Source of the DNA: Eudoraea sp.
GTDB taxonomy: Bacteria; Bacteroidota; Bacteroidia; Flavobacteriales; Flavobacteriaceae
NCBI GenBank assembly: GCA_024639765.1
Contig: JAHEHU010000225.1
Span: 1-44,337, forward strand
Direction: 5' to 3'
DNA length: 44,337 nt
Shown here: positions 33,670 through 43,294 of the stretch, in pieces
How the letters are laid out: each line of letters begins with the position of its first letter
Numbering within the stretch: the stretch's first letter is position 1
The notes under the pieces: model-generated
The model's database searches: none
Told to the model about the DNA's origin: nothing
The model's input: only the letters and a program-made list of their open reading frames with translations
Program-made: the position numbers and the translations under genes

Positions 33670-35430
33670 ATGAATACGGATATTGAGAATCTTTTCAAAG
33701 ACAGAGTGCTCGGTCATCCGGCCGGACTATTTGTATTGTTCTTTACAGAAATGTGGGAACGCTTTTCCTTCTATGGAATGCGTGTTCTATTGGTGTTGTT
33801 TCTTACCGCACCGATCATAGGTGATAATCCGGGTTGGGAATGGCCACGAGAACATGCGCTGGCCCTCATTGGCACCTATGCTTCCCTTTTATACTTAACT
33901 CCTATTCTTGGAGGGTATGTAGCGGACAAACTAATAGGGTATAAGAAGGCAATCATCATAGGTTGTGCTGTGATGACCCTTGGACACGCCTGTATGGCCC
34001 TGGAAACGGTTTGGTCTCTCTATGCTGGTCTCGGACTACTGATAATAGGGACCGGTTTTTTTAAGCCGAATATCACTTCAGTTATATCTGAGATGTACCG
34101 TGGTAAAGAATCTAAAAAGGATGGTGCCTATACTATCTTTTATATGGGGGTAAATGCAGGAGCTTTTTTTGGGATGATGCTCTGCGGATACCTGGCTGAA
34201 AATTATGGCTGGTCCTGGGGATTTGGTTTAGCAGGGATCTTTATGTTCCTTGGCATGCTTCAATTCTGGCTTGCTAGCCCTCTCTTCGGTAAAATAGGGG
34301 ACAAACCTTTGAAGGCCTCAGAAATAAATGACAATGTTGATGCTGAAGAGTTGGAAGTAGAAGAAAAACGCAACCCATTTACAATCCTGGATTATATCTT
34401 AATTATCCTTTCCTCCTTAGGAGGGCTGTTGTACCTTTTTAATGACCCACTTTCAAAAATAGAGAATATCAATTTTCTTAATTATACCCTTTTTGGGATC
34501 GATGGGTCTAATGCAACTGTCATAATTGCATTAATCATATTTCTGATCCTTATCATTAGCCGTACCTTAAGGTATACCAAGTTGGTGCGTAACAGGATCT
34601 TTGCAGTATCTATTTTCGGGCTTTTTACCGTGTTTTTCTTTGCCACTTTTGAGCAGAACCTCGGCACCATGACCATCTTTGCCAGAGATTATACAGACAG
34701 AACACTTACCGGCTCCGCTTCGTTGATCTTTAAGATCATTGATGCACTGCTTACGACAGTACCAATGATGATCATCACCTGGGTATTGTATCTGCTTTTT
34801 AAAAAGACCTACACCAGGATCCCTTTTTCTAACATTGCCCTGGGAGTTGCATTTTTGGGTATTTGGGGACTCTTGTTGTTTCGTCTCTACGAAAAGTTTG
34901 CCCAGGAAGGGAATGAGGTAGAGGCGAGTTGGTTCGCGATTTTAAATTCTTTTTTTATCATCACCCTGGCACCCTTGTTCTCTCGCTGGTGGGAAAGCAA
35001 ATACAACCCCAGTGCCGCTCACAAATACGGTATAGGGCTTATCTTGCAAGGACTGGGATTCGCGGTGCTCGTATTTGGTACCTTAAGTATTCCGCAAGGG
35101 GCAGCAACAGCCTCTGTCAGTATGATATATTTGATCTTTGCCTATCTTTTGATTACCATGGGTGAGCTTTGTGTTTCTCCTGTAGGACTTTCCTATCTGA
35201 GTAAATTGGTTCCTCCCAGGATGATCGGATTCATGTTCGGGATCTGGTACCTGGCGATCGCAATTGGACAAAAATTAGCAGGAAAACTTGGGGGAATGAT
35301 AGATGAGATCACTGCAGAGTATTCCCTGAGCAGCTTTTTCCTGATCTTTACGGTACTTTGTGTATTACTAGGCCTTATTTCAATTGTTCTAAACAGGCCG
35401 CTTAAAAGGATGATGCACGGAATTAGATAG
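33670..35430 (+). CDS. Proton-coupled oligopeptide transporter (POT/PTR2 family), second copy
   Basis: A 586-residue paralogue of the preceding transporter with the same signature (TEMWERFSFYGMRVLLVLFL; Glu27, Glu30, Arg31) and the PTR2 motif YTIFYMGVNAGAFFGMMLCG. It is about 78 residues longer, mainly by a charged loop and an extra hydrophobic segment between about 225 and 300 (DNVDAEELEVEEKRNPF followed by hydrophobic stretches). It therefore may differ in substrate range or regulation. It ends in tail-to-tail contact with comEC: only two bases separate the two stop codons. Confidence 0.92.
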   Translation: MNTDIENLFKDRVLGHPAGLFVLFFTEMWERFSFYGMRVLLVLFLTAPIIGDNPGWEWPREHALALIGTYASLLYLTPILGGYVADKLIGYKKAIIIGCAVMTLGHACMALETVWSLYAGLGLLIIGTGFFKPNITSVISEMYRGKESKKDGAYTIFYMGVNAGAFFGMMLCGYLAENYGWSWGFGLAGIFMFLGMLQFWLASPLFGKIGDKPLKASEINDNVDAEELEVEEKRNPFTILDYILIILSSLGGLLYLFNDPLSKIENINFLNYTLFGIDGSNATVIIALIIFLILIISRTLRYTKLVRNRIFAVSIFGLFTVFFFATFEQNLGTMTIFARDYTDRTLTGSASLIFKIIDALLTTVPMMIITWVLYLLFKKTYTRIPFSNIALGVAFLGIWGLLLFRLYEKFAQEGNEVEASWFAILNSFFIITLAPLFSRWWESKYNPSAAHKYGIGLILQGLGFAVLVFGTLSIPQGAATASVSMIYLIFAYLLITMGELCVSPVGLSYLSKLVPPRMIGFMFGIWYLAIAIGQKLAGKLGGMIDEITAEYSLSSFFLIFTVLCVLLGLISIVLNRPLKRMMHGIR

Positions 35431-35432
35431 GT

Positions 35433-37454
35433 TTATTTGGTTTGCAACAGATATGCTCCTTCTTCACTTGTGGAATAGAATGGCAGTCCTAATTTTTCAC
35501 AACTCTTTTTCCAGCGGGTAACGTCAGCAGGATAATTACTGCCGTCTGCGATGACCATTTCAGGATGTGTGCCAGCAAGTAATCGCTCCATATGTACTTT
35601 GGGGGATTGGGTCATTAAAAGAGTTAATGGCTTGGTTATATTTGGAGGTATAACCGCATTACTATCGATCACTAGCCATTGATGACCATCAAAACGAAAC
35701 GCATTTGGAATGCTATCATATTGTATAGAATTCATGAATTCCTTTACGGCATAGTTCTTTATTAGGGCAGACAGACGTTTCCTATCATGGGACATTGCCC
35801 AAAGTACTCTTCCATTCTGATAGAGGAGTGCGGTGTTCCCTATTTGCTGAACAATAACAATACGCTCTGTTTGTGAACTCTTAAAAGCTCTGTGGAGTGT
35901 CCATAGTTGAAGGCTGAGGACACAGATGGCAATACCTAGCACCCATTTAAATCTTCGTTCTCGTATTCCGATAATGATAAAATAAAGGAGGACGTAGCCA
36001 AGTACAAGGCTTACTACGTCAAAGGAAAGCCCATCGAATATAAATTGTTCTTGCCGGCTAACATACTGCACCACCATATTCATGGTTTTAAGAAGTAAAT
36101 TGTAACAAACAGCGACCATATTTGGCAACATTTCAATAGCTGAAAGGATGATCACAAGAATTCCGAATCCCAGTACGATCCCGAGAAAAGGGACTATGAG
36201 TAGATTAGAGATAAAAAAGAGTCCCGGAAATTGATGGAAATAGAATATGGAAATTGGAAGTACACCCGCCTGAGCAGCAAGACTTACAGAAAAAAGTTGC
36301 CAGGTCCTTTTAAGGAACCAATTCCCGGGATTGTATACTTTCATTAAAATAGGGTAGATCCATACAATTGCAAATACAGCGGCATAACTCATCTGAAACC
36401 CCACTTGGAACAGGCACATGGGGTTAATAAGCAAGATAGTAAAGACAGACAAGGCCAGAATATTTACAATATTGGTTGGCCGATTCAAAAACAGGGCATA
36501 GGCCACAAAGGAAAACATGGTAACCGCGCGTACAACAGAGGGGGAGAGACCAGTGAAAAAGGCATAGCCCCACAATACCAAAACAGCCAGTCCCATGAGT
36601 ATTAATCTCCCGTGACGTAGTGCCTTTAATGGGCTTAAGAGCAGCTGAAGCAGGAGCAATAAGATGCCAATATGAAGTCCGGATACTGCGAGTATGTGTG
36701 CCGCACCGGCATTTTTGTAATCTTCATAAATACCCTCATCCAGGTTGTTCCTTTGTCCTAAAAGTATCGCTTGCAGAACACCCAGTTCTTCACTTTCTAA
36801 GGAAGTTCTTTCCAATGCCCGGAGGATGAATGATTGAAATAATGCAGCTTTTCCTCTTACTGTAAATTCACCCTTTGATCTTTTGAGAATATTGGCTGCC
36901 TTTACTGCTATCTGATCATAAACACCCTGCGTTTCCATATATTCATCATAGGCAAATTGATGCAGATTGGCAGGAGGGGAGATGGGGCGAACAGGCCCCC
37001 AAAAAAGTAGCATGTCATCTCCTTCAAATCTTAAAAGGCGAGCATCTTTCTTAGTAGTTGCTAACAGCGTTCCCCGGGATGCTTTTCCATTTAAGGAACG
37101 CACTTCAAATAAGTATCTTTCAGAAAAAGCACTCGATTTTAGGACCCGTGCCAGTTTTAACTCCCACAGACCATCTTCAGATAATTCTATATTTGAATAA
37201 TGATCTGGCCAGAGTTTGGGTTGTGCCAAAGAAACAACTAAAATGCCCAGGGTAACCGTAGCCAGAAAGATGCTAAGGCCATAATAAATCCCCTTCCTAT
37301 AAGACTCAAATACATAGAGTGCTGCTACAAGAAATAAGGAAATGCCTAAGATCAGAAAGGCAGAGACAATAGACAAGTTGAGAGAACGACCAATGAGAAT
37401 ACCTAAAATTAAGGCAATACTTAGTTTTACCGAGATAAAATCGTAGGGTTTCAT
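35433..37454 (-). CDS. ComEC/Rec2-type DNA channel protein
   Basis: A 673-residue integral membrane protein. Two or three hydrophobic segments open it (SIALILGILIGRSLNLSIVS), followed by a DUF4131-type soluble region (about 60-180) and the Competence core (about 220-490) with the typical entry LLGQRNN and AGAAHILAVSGLHIGILLLL. The C-terminal region (about 520-673) has the outline of the metallo-beta-lactamase-like domain, but I see no HxHxDH zinc motif. In transformable bacteria ComEC carries single-stranded DNA across the inner membrane. The ATG lies 1 base after the stop of the NlpC/P60 gene, a tight pairing. Confidence 0.88.
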   Translation of the reverse strand: MKPYDFISVKLSIALILGILIGRSLNLSIVSAFLILGISLFLVAALYVFESYRKGIYYGLSIFLATVTLGILVVSLAQPKLWPDHYSNIELSEDGLWELKLARVLKSSAFSERYLFEVRSLNGKASRGTLLATTKKDARLLRFEGDDMLLFWGPVRPISPPANLHQFAYDEYMETQGVYDQIAVKAANILKRSKGEFTVRGKAALFQSFILRALERTSLESEELGVLQAILLGQRNNLDEGIYEDYKNAGAAHILAVSGLHIGILLLLLQLLLSPLKALRHGRLILMGLAVLVLWGYAFFTGLSPSVVRAVTMFSFVAYALFLNRPTNIVNILALSVFTILLINPMCLFQVGFQMSYAAVFAIVWIYPILMKVYNPGNWFLKRTWQLFSVSLAAQAGVLPISIFYFHQFPGLFFISNLLIVPFLGIVLGFGILVIILSAIEMLPNMVAVCYNLLLKTMNMVVQYVSRQEQFIFDGLSFDVVSLVLGYVLLYFIIIGIRERRFKWVLGIAICVLSLQLWTLHRAFKSSQTERIVIVQQIGNTALLYQNGRVLWAMSHDRKRLSALIKNYAVKEFMNSIQYDSIPNAFRFDGHQWLVIDSNAVIPPNITKPLTLLMTQSPKVHMERLLAGTHPEMVIADGSNYPADVTRWKKSCEKLGLPFYSTSEEGAYLLQTK

Positions 37455-37455
37455 T

Positions 37456-38031
37456 TCATAGGATCCGGGTAGCTTTTACAAAGGCATAATTCCAGTACCC
37501 TTCCTGAAGCGAAGAGACTATGACCCCTCTAGAGGAGGTTGCATGAATAAATTTGATCTCCTCACCATCAATGGCGACCACAAGACCTACATGATTTATT
37601 CTTTTTCTCCGTTTTGAAGTGGTAAAGAATAACAGATCTCCCTTTGTCACGTCCTTCAGATCAATACGCTTGCCTTCATTGGCCATATAGAAAGACATTC
37701 GCGGTAGATAAATGTCGTGCTCCATAAAGGAAATGTAAAGAAGACCAGAACAGTCCATCCCTTTCCGTGTAGTACCTCCATATTTATAACGCACGCCGGA
37801 ATAACTCAGGGCAGTATCAATAATATCCTCAGATTTTTCAAGGGTAATATCTGCTTCGGGAAGCCCTTCCTCAAGAGATCCCTCATCACTGGTTTCCCCC
37901 TCATCATGCGTTTCGTTTTCCTTCGCATCAACGGTAATCGTACGCTGACTTCCATAAGTGGTCTTTTTCTTAACCACCCCACAAGAAACGATACTGAGAA
38001 ACAGGGCTATCCAAAGAATTTTGTGCATCAT
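37456..38031 (-). CDS. NlpC/P60 family lipoprotein, probable cell-wall peptidase
   Basis: A 191-residue protein with a lipoprotein signal (MMHKILWIALFLSIVSCG; lipid-bearing Cys17), an acidic linker (about 35-65) and a C-terminal NlpC/P60 domain. The catalytic Cys94 sits in GMDCSGLLYISF. His147 (RINHVGLVV) and His163 (FIHATSS) complete the usual Cys-His-His arrangement. Enzymes of this family cut peptide bonds in the peptidoglycan stem (often D-Glu to meso-DAP). The location is probably the inner leaflet of the outer membrane. Coupled to comEC downstream (1-base gap); a 116-base gap separates it from lpxB. Confidence 0.9.
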   Translation of the reverse strand: MMHKILWIALFLSIVSCGVVKKKTTYGSQRTITVDAKENETHDEGETSDEGSLEEGLPEADITLEKSEDIIDTALSYSGVRYKYGGTTRKGMDCSGLLYISFMEHDIYLPRMSFYMANEGKRIDLKDVTKGDLLFFTTSKRRKRINHVGLVVAIDGEEIKFIHATSSRGVIVSSLQEGYWNYAFVKATRIL

Positions 38032-38147
38032 AGGTTACGAAGATAGGAGCATCCTTCTGTCAAAATTAAGGATTATTTCTGAAGTCGCTTTGCACTCTGA
38101 AGGCTGATAATAGGATATTTGAGGATCCTGAGGGGTAAGGAATTCCC

Positions 38148-39275
38148 TTATTTAGGAGTATTTTTTAAAGATGCCACGATCTTTTTAGCTGCATTTTCAC
38201 TGGCCCCGGGACCTCCCAATTTCTTCTCAAGGAGCTCGTAATTATTTATCATGATATCGCGATTTGGACCGGATAATATTTCTTTTAACTCGCGCGTAAG
38301 AGCCGCTGAGTTCAGGTCACTTTGAATAAGTTCCTTTACCACTTCTTTGTCCATGATGAGGTTGACTAGCGAAATATATTTTAATGTAATAATACGCTTC
38401 GCTATTTGATAGGATACCCAACTCCCTTTATAACAAACTACCTGGGGCACTTTAAACAGCGCGGTTTCAAGAGTGGCAGTTCCGCTTGTTACTAATGCTG
38501 CATGCGCACAATGCAATAGCATGTAGGTCTTATTGGCAACATAGTGGACCTGAGCATTTTTTAGAAATGGCTTGTAAAATGTATCATCCAAACTAGGGGC
38601 GCCCGCAATGACGAATTGATATTGCGGGAATTCTGGGCATACCGAAAGCATTATAGATAACATTTTTTCCACTTCCTGCTTACGACTTCCTGGAAGCAAT
38701 GCAATGATCTTCTTTTCGGGATCTAGTCCATGTTCCTCTTTAAATGTATCAGTTTTAATAAAAGGTTGGGAATGAATGGCGTCTAGTAAGGGGTGACCTA
38801 CAAAATCTACCGGGTACTTATATTTCTCCTCATAAAATTGCTTTTCAAAAGGAAGGATCACATACATGGCATCTATGGATGTTTTGATCTTTTTAATTCT
38901 ACCGGCCCTGGAGGCCCAGACCTGGGGTGAGATGTAATAATTGGTATAGTACCCGTGTTGCTTTGCCCAGGAGGCAATCCTTAAATTAAATCCGGAAAAA
39001 TCAATAAAGATTACCACGTCTGGTTGAAAGCGATCTATATCTTGTTTGCAAAAGGCAAGGTTCTTAAAGATCTTTCGTAGATTTCCAAGAACTTCAGAAA
39101 AACCCATAAAGGCTAATTCCTTATAGTGCATTACCAGCGTACCTCCGGCCTTTTCCATCAGATCACCACCCCAACAACGGATGTTGGCTTCCGGATCCTC
39201 TGTCCTTAATGCTTTTATAAGGTTAGATCCATGCAGATCCCCAGATGCTTCTCCTGCTATGATGTAATATTTCAT
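38148..39275 (-). CDS. lpxB: Lipid-A-disaccharide synthase
   Basis: A 375-residue glycosyltransferase of the GT19 family. It condenses UDP-2,3-diacylglucosamine with lipid X (2,3-diacylglucosamine 1-phosphate) to form the lipid A disaccharide at the inner membrane. Landmarks: the start KYYIIAGEASGDLHGSNLIK, the IDFSGFNLRIASWAKQHG block, YYISPQVWASRAGRIKKIK and LLPGSRKQEVEKML, and the donor-site region VTSGTATLETALFKVPQVVC. The frame could begin at 39329, but only the ATG at 39275 places the family N-terminus at the start. It also lies 1 base after the stop of the small membrane protein gene. Confidence 0.95.
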   Translation of the reverse strand: MKYYIIAGEASGDLHGSNLIKALRTEDPEANIRCWGGDLMEKAGGTLVMHYKELAFMGFSEVLGNLRKIFKNLAFCKQDIDRFQPDVVIFIDFSGFNLRIASWAKQHGYYTNYYISPQVWASRAGRIKKIKTSIDAMYVILPFEKQFYEEKYKYPVDFVGHPLLDAIHSQPFIKTDTFKEEHGLDPEKKIIALLPGSRKQEVEKMLSIMLSVCPEFPQYQFVIAGAPSLDDTFYKPFLKNAQVHYVANKTYMLLHCAHAALVTSGTATLETALFKVPQVVCYKGSWVSYQIAKRIITLKYISLVNLIMDKEVVKELIQSDLNSAALTRELKEILSGPNRDIMINNYELLEKKLGGPGASENAAKKIVASLKNTPK

Positions 39276-39276
39276 T

Positions 39277-39561
39277 TCAGAATACCTTGTAGTATAATAT
39301 GATAAGAGCTGTAAGCAACGTGGCCACAAGAACTCCTTTAGCTCGTTGGTCTCTTCTCAATCGTAGGAATGCAAAAAAGGCAACCAGGTTGAGTATGGCA
39401 CCCAGGGCCAATAAGCTGCCTAAATACCCCTGAGCATCAGCAATTTCAAAAGTTTCTTTTATACCAAAGTCTGAGAATAGCAGTATATAGAGCAGGGTAC
39501 CTATGGCGTTGGCTATGATTCCCACTGCAAAACCTATGATTACTTCTTTTTTAGTATTCAT
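39277..39561 (-). CDS. Small membrane protein between surE and lpxB
   Basis: A 94-residue protein with about three hydrophobic segments: about 7-28 (VIIGFAVGIIANAIGTLLYI), about 46-66 (YLGSLLALGAILNLVAFFAF) and about 75-91 (GVLVATLLTALIILYYKVF). A basic loop (LRRDQRAKG) comes before the last. Its start overlaps the surE stop by 11 bases and its stop is 1 base ahead of the lpxB ATG, so translation is probably coupled in this three-gene unit. I know it only as a conserved hypothetical in flavobacteria; the role is unknown. Confidence 0.8.
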   Translation of the reverse strand: MNTKKEVIIGFAVGIIANAIGTLLYILLFSDFGIKETFEIADAQGYLGSLLALGAILNLVAFFAFLRLRRDQRAKGVLVATLLTALIILYYKVF

Positions 39562-40333
39562 CTAAATCCCATGTATTAATATCTTGAATAGTATGATGTG
39601 CCGTTAGATCGAACTGTGTTGGCACTACGGATATATACCCTTGAGACAGCGCCCATTCATCAGTGTCTTCCCCCTTGTCCAGGAGTTGAAATTCCCCGGT
39701 AAGCCAATAATAATCCTTGCCTGAAGGATTCGTACGTTTGTCAAATTTCTCCTTCCAATTAGCTCTGGCCTGTCTGCAAACTTTAATTCCCTTCAGTTCT
39801 CCGGGGGCTACTTTAGGAATATTTACATTGAGCACCACGCCTTTTGGAATACCATTTTGAAGTGCTTCAGACACAATTTTTTTAATGGCCTCTTGTGCAG
39901 GGTCAAAATTTGCTTCCCATGAATAATCGCATAAAGAAAACCCGATAGCAGGGATTCCTTCAATTCCGGCTTCAATGGCTGCACTCATAGTACCGGAATA
40001 AATTACATTGATAGAGGCGTTGGAGCCGTGATTTATGCCACTGATACAAATATCAGGTCTTCTGTCTAACAACTCCTGTAGCGCCAGTTTTACACAATCT
40101 GCAGGCGTACCACTGCAGCTGTATTCTTTGGCAGCTCCTTCTGTGGCATCTATGATCACTCTTTTTGAATAGAGGGTATTATCAAGTGTTATGGCATGTC
40201 CCATACCAGATTGAGGGCTGTCTGGAGCAACCACAACGACCTCTCCAAGCTCCTGCATACTCTTAACAAGTATGCGCAGACCGGGAGCTGTAATACCATC
40301 ATCATTGGTTACCAGGATCAAAGGTTTACTCAT
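39551..40333 (-). CDS. surE: 5'/3'-nucleotidase SurE
   Basis: A 260-residue metal-dependent phosphatase for nucleoside monophosphates and short polyphosphates, cytoplasmic. The N-terminal ILVTNDDGITAPGL gives metal ligands Asp11 and Asp12. APDSPQSGMGHAIT provides Ser42, and SGINHGSN provides Asn101. YSCSGTPADCVKLAL (71-85) is the family signature. Length is normal for the family. It heads the surE, small membrane protein and lpxB unit. Position next to lpxB is frequent in Bacteroidota. Confidence 0.96.
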   Translation of the reverse strand: MSKPLILVTNDDGITAPGLRILVKSMQELGEVVVVAPDSPQSGMGHAITLDNTLYSKRVIIDATEGAAKEYSCSGTPADCVKLALQELLDRRPDICISGINHGSNASINVIYSGTMSAAIEAGIEGIPAIGFSLCDYSWEANFDPAQEAIKKIVSEALQNGIPKGVVLNVNIPKVAPGELKGIKVCRQARANWKEKFDKRTNPSGKDYYWLTGEFQLLDKGEDTDEWALSQGYISVVPTQFDLTAHHTIQDINTWDLDEY

Positions 40334-40525
40334 ACCGTATACTTTAGAGCGTAAAAATACGTTTTTACTCAGGATTACCTCGGATAGCCTTTAACAAAAA
40401 ATTATAGCCAGGGGGCTTTTATGGCATGGTTTTTTCTATATCTTAGGGATTTAAATATTATAATGAAGTAAGGGTTTAAAGGACATTTCAGGATGTCAGC
40501 AATACCCAATGAAAAATTTGTATAC

Positions 40526-42655
40526 ATGAAAAAGAACCTTGTGTTAGGCTTTTTAACCGTCCTTATTGCCATCGCGTCTTGTAGTTTTACCAATAAGACC
40601 TTTGAAAACAATGATAAGGACAAGCTTCTATTAGACATTATAACCTATATCCTCGAAAAGGGTCATTATGCTCCAAAAGAAATCAATGATGATTTTTCCG
40701 TGAGTGTATTTGAAGATTTTATTGATGTGCTAGACCCCACCAAGCGCTACTTTCAGGCACAGGATATAAGGGATTTCGAACAGTATAAGTTTCAGATCGA
40801 CGATCAGATTAAAAATACTGATATTTCCTTTTTTAATCTTGTACATGAACGCTATACGCTGCGTATGGATGAGGTTAAGGTGATCATAAAGGAGGTACTC
40901 GATGAACCTTTTGATTATACCGTAGAGGAATATATCAATTCTGATTACGACAACAGACCATTTACCGGTTCAAAGTCAGAACTTAAGGAACGGTGGAGAA
41001 AACAACTGAAATTTTGGACCCTCAATACATTCGACTCCAAATTAAAAGACGAGATCCAAAAGAAAGAGGACGATCCTAAATATGCATCTCTCTCAATGAA
41101 GGAGATAGAAAAAGAATCCAGAGATGTAACGCGTAGTCAATTAATGGAGTATTTTGACTATGTAGATCAGCTGGAGCGTAAGGATCGATTTGTACAATAT
41201 ATCAATACCATTGTAGATAAATTCGATCCGCATACAGCGTATTTTGCACCCGAGGCCAAAGACGGTTTTGACCGCCAAATATCCGGACGATTTGAAGGTA
41301 TAGGAGCCCGGCTCCAACCAGAACCTGAAGGGGCAAAGATCATTGAAATTATTTCAGGTGGTCCGGTATGGAGAGGCCAGTTGCTGGAAGTAGGGGACGA
41401 GATCATCAAAGTAGGTCAGGCCAATGAGAATCCGGTAAATATTGTGGGAATGCCATTAGATGATGCGGTGACACTAATTAAAGGACCAAAAGGTACCACA
41501 GTATACCTTACTGTTCGAAAAATAGATGGTACCATTGAGGAAGTGGCCATTGTCAGAGATGTTGTAGAGCTGGAAGAACAATATGCCAAATCTGCCAAAG
41601 TGATCAAGAAGGATGAAAAATTTGGTTTGATCCACCTTCCGGGTTTTTATGCAGATTTTAAAGATTATGCAGATAAAAACGCTGCAAGTGATGTGGCCAA
41701 AGAAATAGAACGTTTAAAAGAAGAGGGTATAGAAGGACTGATCCTCGACCTTCGTGATAATGGAGGAGGCTCACTGAGGACCGCTATTGATATGGCCGGC
41801 TTATTTATAAAAGACGGACCAGTAGTTCAAGTGCGTGCTTCTGATAATGATAAGATGGTCTATGATGACAAGGATGAAAGAATTCAATGGGATGGACCTT
41901 TGGTTATTCTCGTGAATGAATTTTCAGCCTCCGCTTCTGAGATCCTTGCTGCGGCAATGCAAGATTATAAAAGAGCTATTATCATAGGAAGTAACCAGAC
42001 CTTTGGGAAAGGTACGGTACAAACAATGTATCCTTTGGAGAATGTGGTTCACGTAAATGAATACGGAGACCTTGGGGCTATTAAAGTAACCATTCAGAAA
42101 TTCTATCGAGTCAATGGTGAATCCAATCAGTTGGAGGGTGTTAAGAGTGATGTCGTGATCCCGGATCGCTACCGTTACATTGTTTTGGGTGAAAAAGGTC
42201 AGGCCACCGCCCTGAATTGGGATAAGATAGAACCTGCCAAGTACGAGGTTTGGGATGGGTATATCGATTACAAAAAAACCCTGGAGGAAAGTAACAAACG
42301 TATTGCCTCCAATCCACAGATAAAACTTATTGAGGAAAATGCCAAATGGTTAAAGGAGCAGCAAGATGAAACCTCTATGCCGTTGAACTATGATCTTTAC
42401 AAGGCGCGCGACAAAGAAAGCAGGGCCAAATCAGATTATTTCAAACAGCTATCCGAATACGATTCTAAACTCACTTTTGAATCACTAAAATATGAGCAGG
42501 AGTTGTTCACACAAGATTCTGTATTGCGAGAAAAAAGGAATCGCTGGCACATAAATCTGGCCAAGGACGTTTATATTGAAGAAGCTATCAACGTACTTAG
42601 GGATCTAAAGATCAATAATATAAAGAATGAGAAGTTAGCTCACGTTAAGGGATAA
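40526..42655 (+). CDS. Carboxy-terminal processing protease, Tsp/Prc type (S41 family), lipoprotein
   Basis: The frame is open from 40493, but the ATG at 40526 gives a proper lipoprotein signal (KKNLVLGFLTVLIAIASCSF, lipid-bearing Cys19) and a 709-residue protein. A helical N-terminal region (about 30-230) precedes a PDZ domain (about 235-330; GIGARLQPEPEGAKIIEI). The S41 core follows, with EFSASASEILAAAMQDY (predicted nucleophile Ser469) and TFGKGTVQT (general base Lys495), and then a Tsp C-terminal helical region. It degrades periplasmic or outer-membrane proteins from their C-termini. In E. coli Prc also controls cell-wall hydrolases. Transcribed divergently from surE and followed by a strong terminator, so probably a single-gene unit. 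Confidence 0.93.
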   Translation: MKKNLVLGFLTVLIAIASCSFTNKTFENNDKDKLLLDIITYILEKGHYAPKEINDDFSVSVFEDFIDVLDPTKRYFQAQDIRDFEQYKFQIDDQIKNTDISFFNLVHERYTLRMDEVKVIIKEVLDEPFDYTVEEYINSDYDNRPFTGSKSELKERWRKQLKFWTLNTFDSKLKDEIQKKEDDPKYASLSMKEIEKESRDVTRSQLMEYFDYVDQLERKDRFVQYINTIVDKFDPHTAYFAPEAKDGFDRQISGRFEGIGARLQPEPEGAKIIEIISGGPVWRGQLLEVGDEIIKVGQANENPVNIVGMPLDDAVTLIKGPKGTTVYLTVRKIDGTIEEVAIVRDVVELEEQYAKSAKVIKKDEKFGLIHLPGFYADFKDYADKNAASDVAKEIERLKEEGIEGLILDLRDNGGGSLRTAIDMAGLFIKDGPVVQVRASDNDKMVYDDKDERIQWDGPLVILVNEFSASASEILAAAMQDYKRAIIIGSNQTFGKGTVQTMYPLENVVHVNEYGDLGAIKVTIQKFYRVNGESNQLEGVKSDVVIPDRYRYIVLGEKGQATALNWDKIEPAKYEVWDGYIDYKKTLEESNKRIASNPQIKLIEENAKWLKEQQDETSMPLNYDLYKARDKESRAKSDYFKQLSEYDSKLTFESLKYEQELFTQDSVLREKRNRWHINLAKDVYIEEAINVLRDLKINNIKNEKLAHVKG

Positions 42656-42674
42656 CTAAAGGTATTTATATGTC

Positions 42675-42702
42675 AAAGGGCCCTAATTAGGGCCCTTTTT
42701 TT
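42675..42702 (+). terminator. Rho-independent terminator after the Tsp-type protease gene
   Basis: AAAGGGCCC, loop TAATTA, GGGCCCTTT forms a perfect 9-base stem followed by a T-run. In reverse the T-run is short, so the main direction is plus; some bidirectional action for msrA is possible. Confidence 0.9.
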
Positions 42703-42745
42703 ATGGATCAAAAACACGTATAATTCTATTCCTTTACGTAATAAG

Positions 42746-43294
42746 TCACGTAGTCGTTTTTAATTTATCCAGGTGCTGCTTGCGCAATTTTTGAAGTTTT
42801 GGAGTGATCACAAAACTACAATATCCCTGGCTCGAATTATTTTTGTAATAATCCTGATGGTATTCTTCTGCCTCATAGAAAGTGGCCAAGGGGCTCACTT
42901 CTGTTACAATTGGGCCGTCAAAGGAATCTGCCAACTCCTCAATGACTTTTTCTGCGGTCCCTTGCTGTTCCGCATTGTGATAGTAGATCACAGATCTGTA
43001 TTGAGTGCCCACATCTGCACCCTGCCGATTCATAGTGGTAGGATCGTGGGTGGTCATAAAGATCACCAAAAGATCGTAGTAAGAAAGTATACCCGGATCG
43101 TAGGTGATCTGCACTACTTCGGCATGCCCTGTTAAACCAGAACAAACCTCCCTGTAGGTTGGTCTGCCAGGTGCGTTACCGCCAGTATAGCCCGATACCA
43201 CCTTTAATATCCCTTTTACTTCCTGAAAAACAGCTTCTGTGCACCAGAAACATCCGCCACCAAGAGTAGCTACTTCATAATTTTTATCACTCAT
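42746..43294 (-). CDS. msrA: Peptide methionine-S-sulfoxide reductase
   Basis: A 182-residue enzyme that reduces the S-form of methionine sulfoxide in proteins. The catalytic motif [13 protein letters not shown] has nucleophile Cys15. [19 protein letters not shown] and [12 protein letters not shown] follow, and [15 protein letters not shown] in the C-terminal third is conserved. No signal peptide is seen, so cytoplasmic. The ATG overlaps the end of msrB by 8 bases, so both proteins should be made together and cover both sulfoxide stereoisomers. In many bacteria the two are fused; here they are separate. Confidence 0.97.
   Translation of the reverse strand: MSDKNYEVATLGGGCFWCTEAVFQEVKGILKVVSGYTGGNAPGRPTYREVCSGLTGHAEVVQITYDPGILSYYDLLVIFMTTHDPTTMNRQGADVGTQYRSVIYYHNAEQQGTAEKVIEELADSFDGPIVTEVSPLATFYEAEEYHQDYYKNNSSQGYCSFVITPKLQKLRKQHLDKLKTTT

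Noticed and set aside
38148-39329. Longer start for lpxB at 39329
   Set aside because: It would extend into the small membrane protein gene; the family N-terminus begins exactly at the ATG at 39275.
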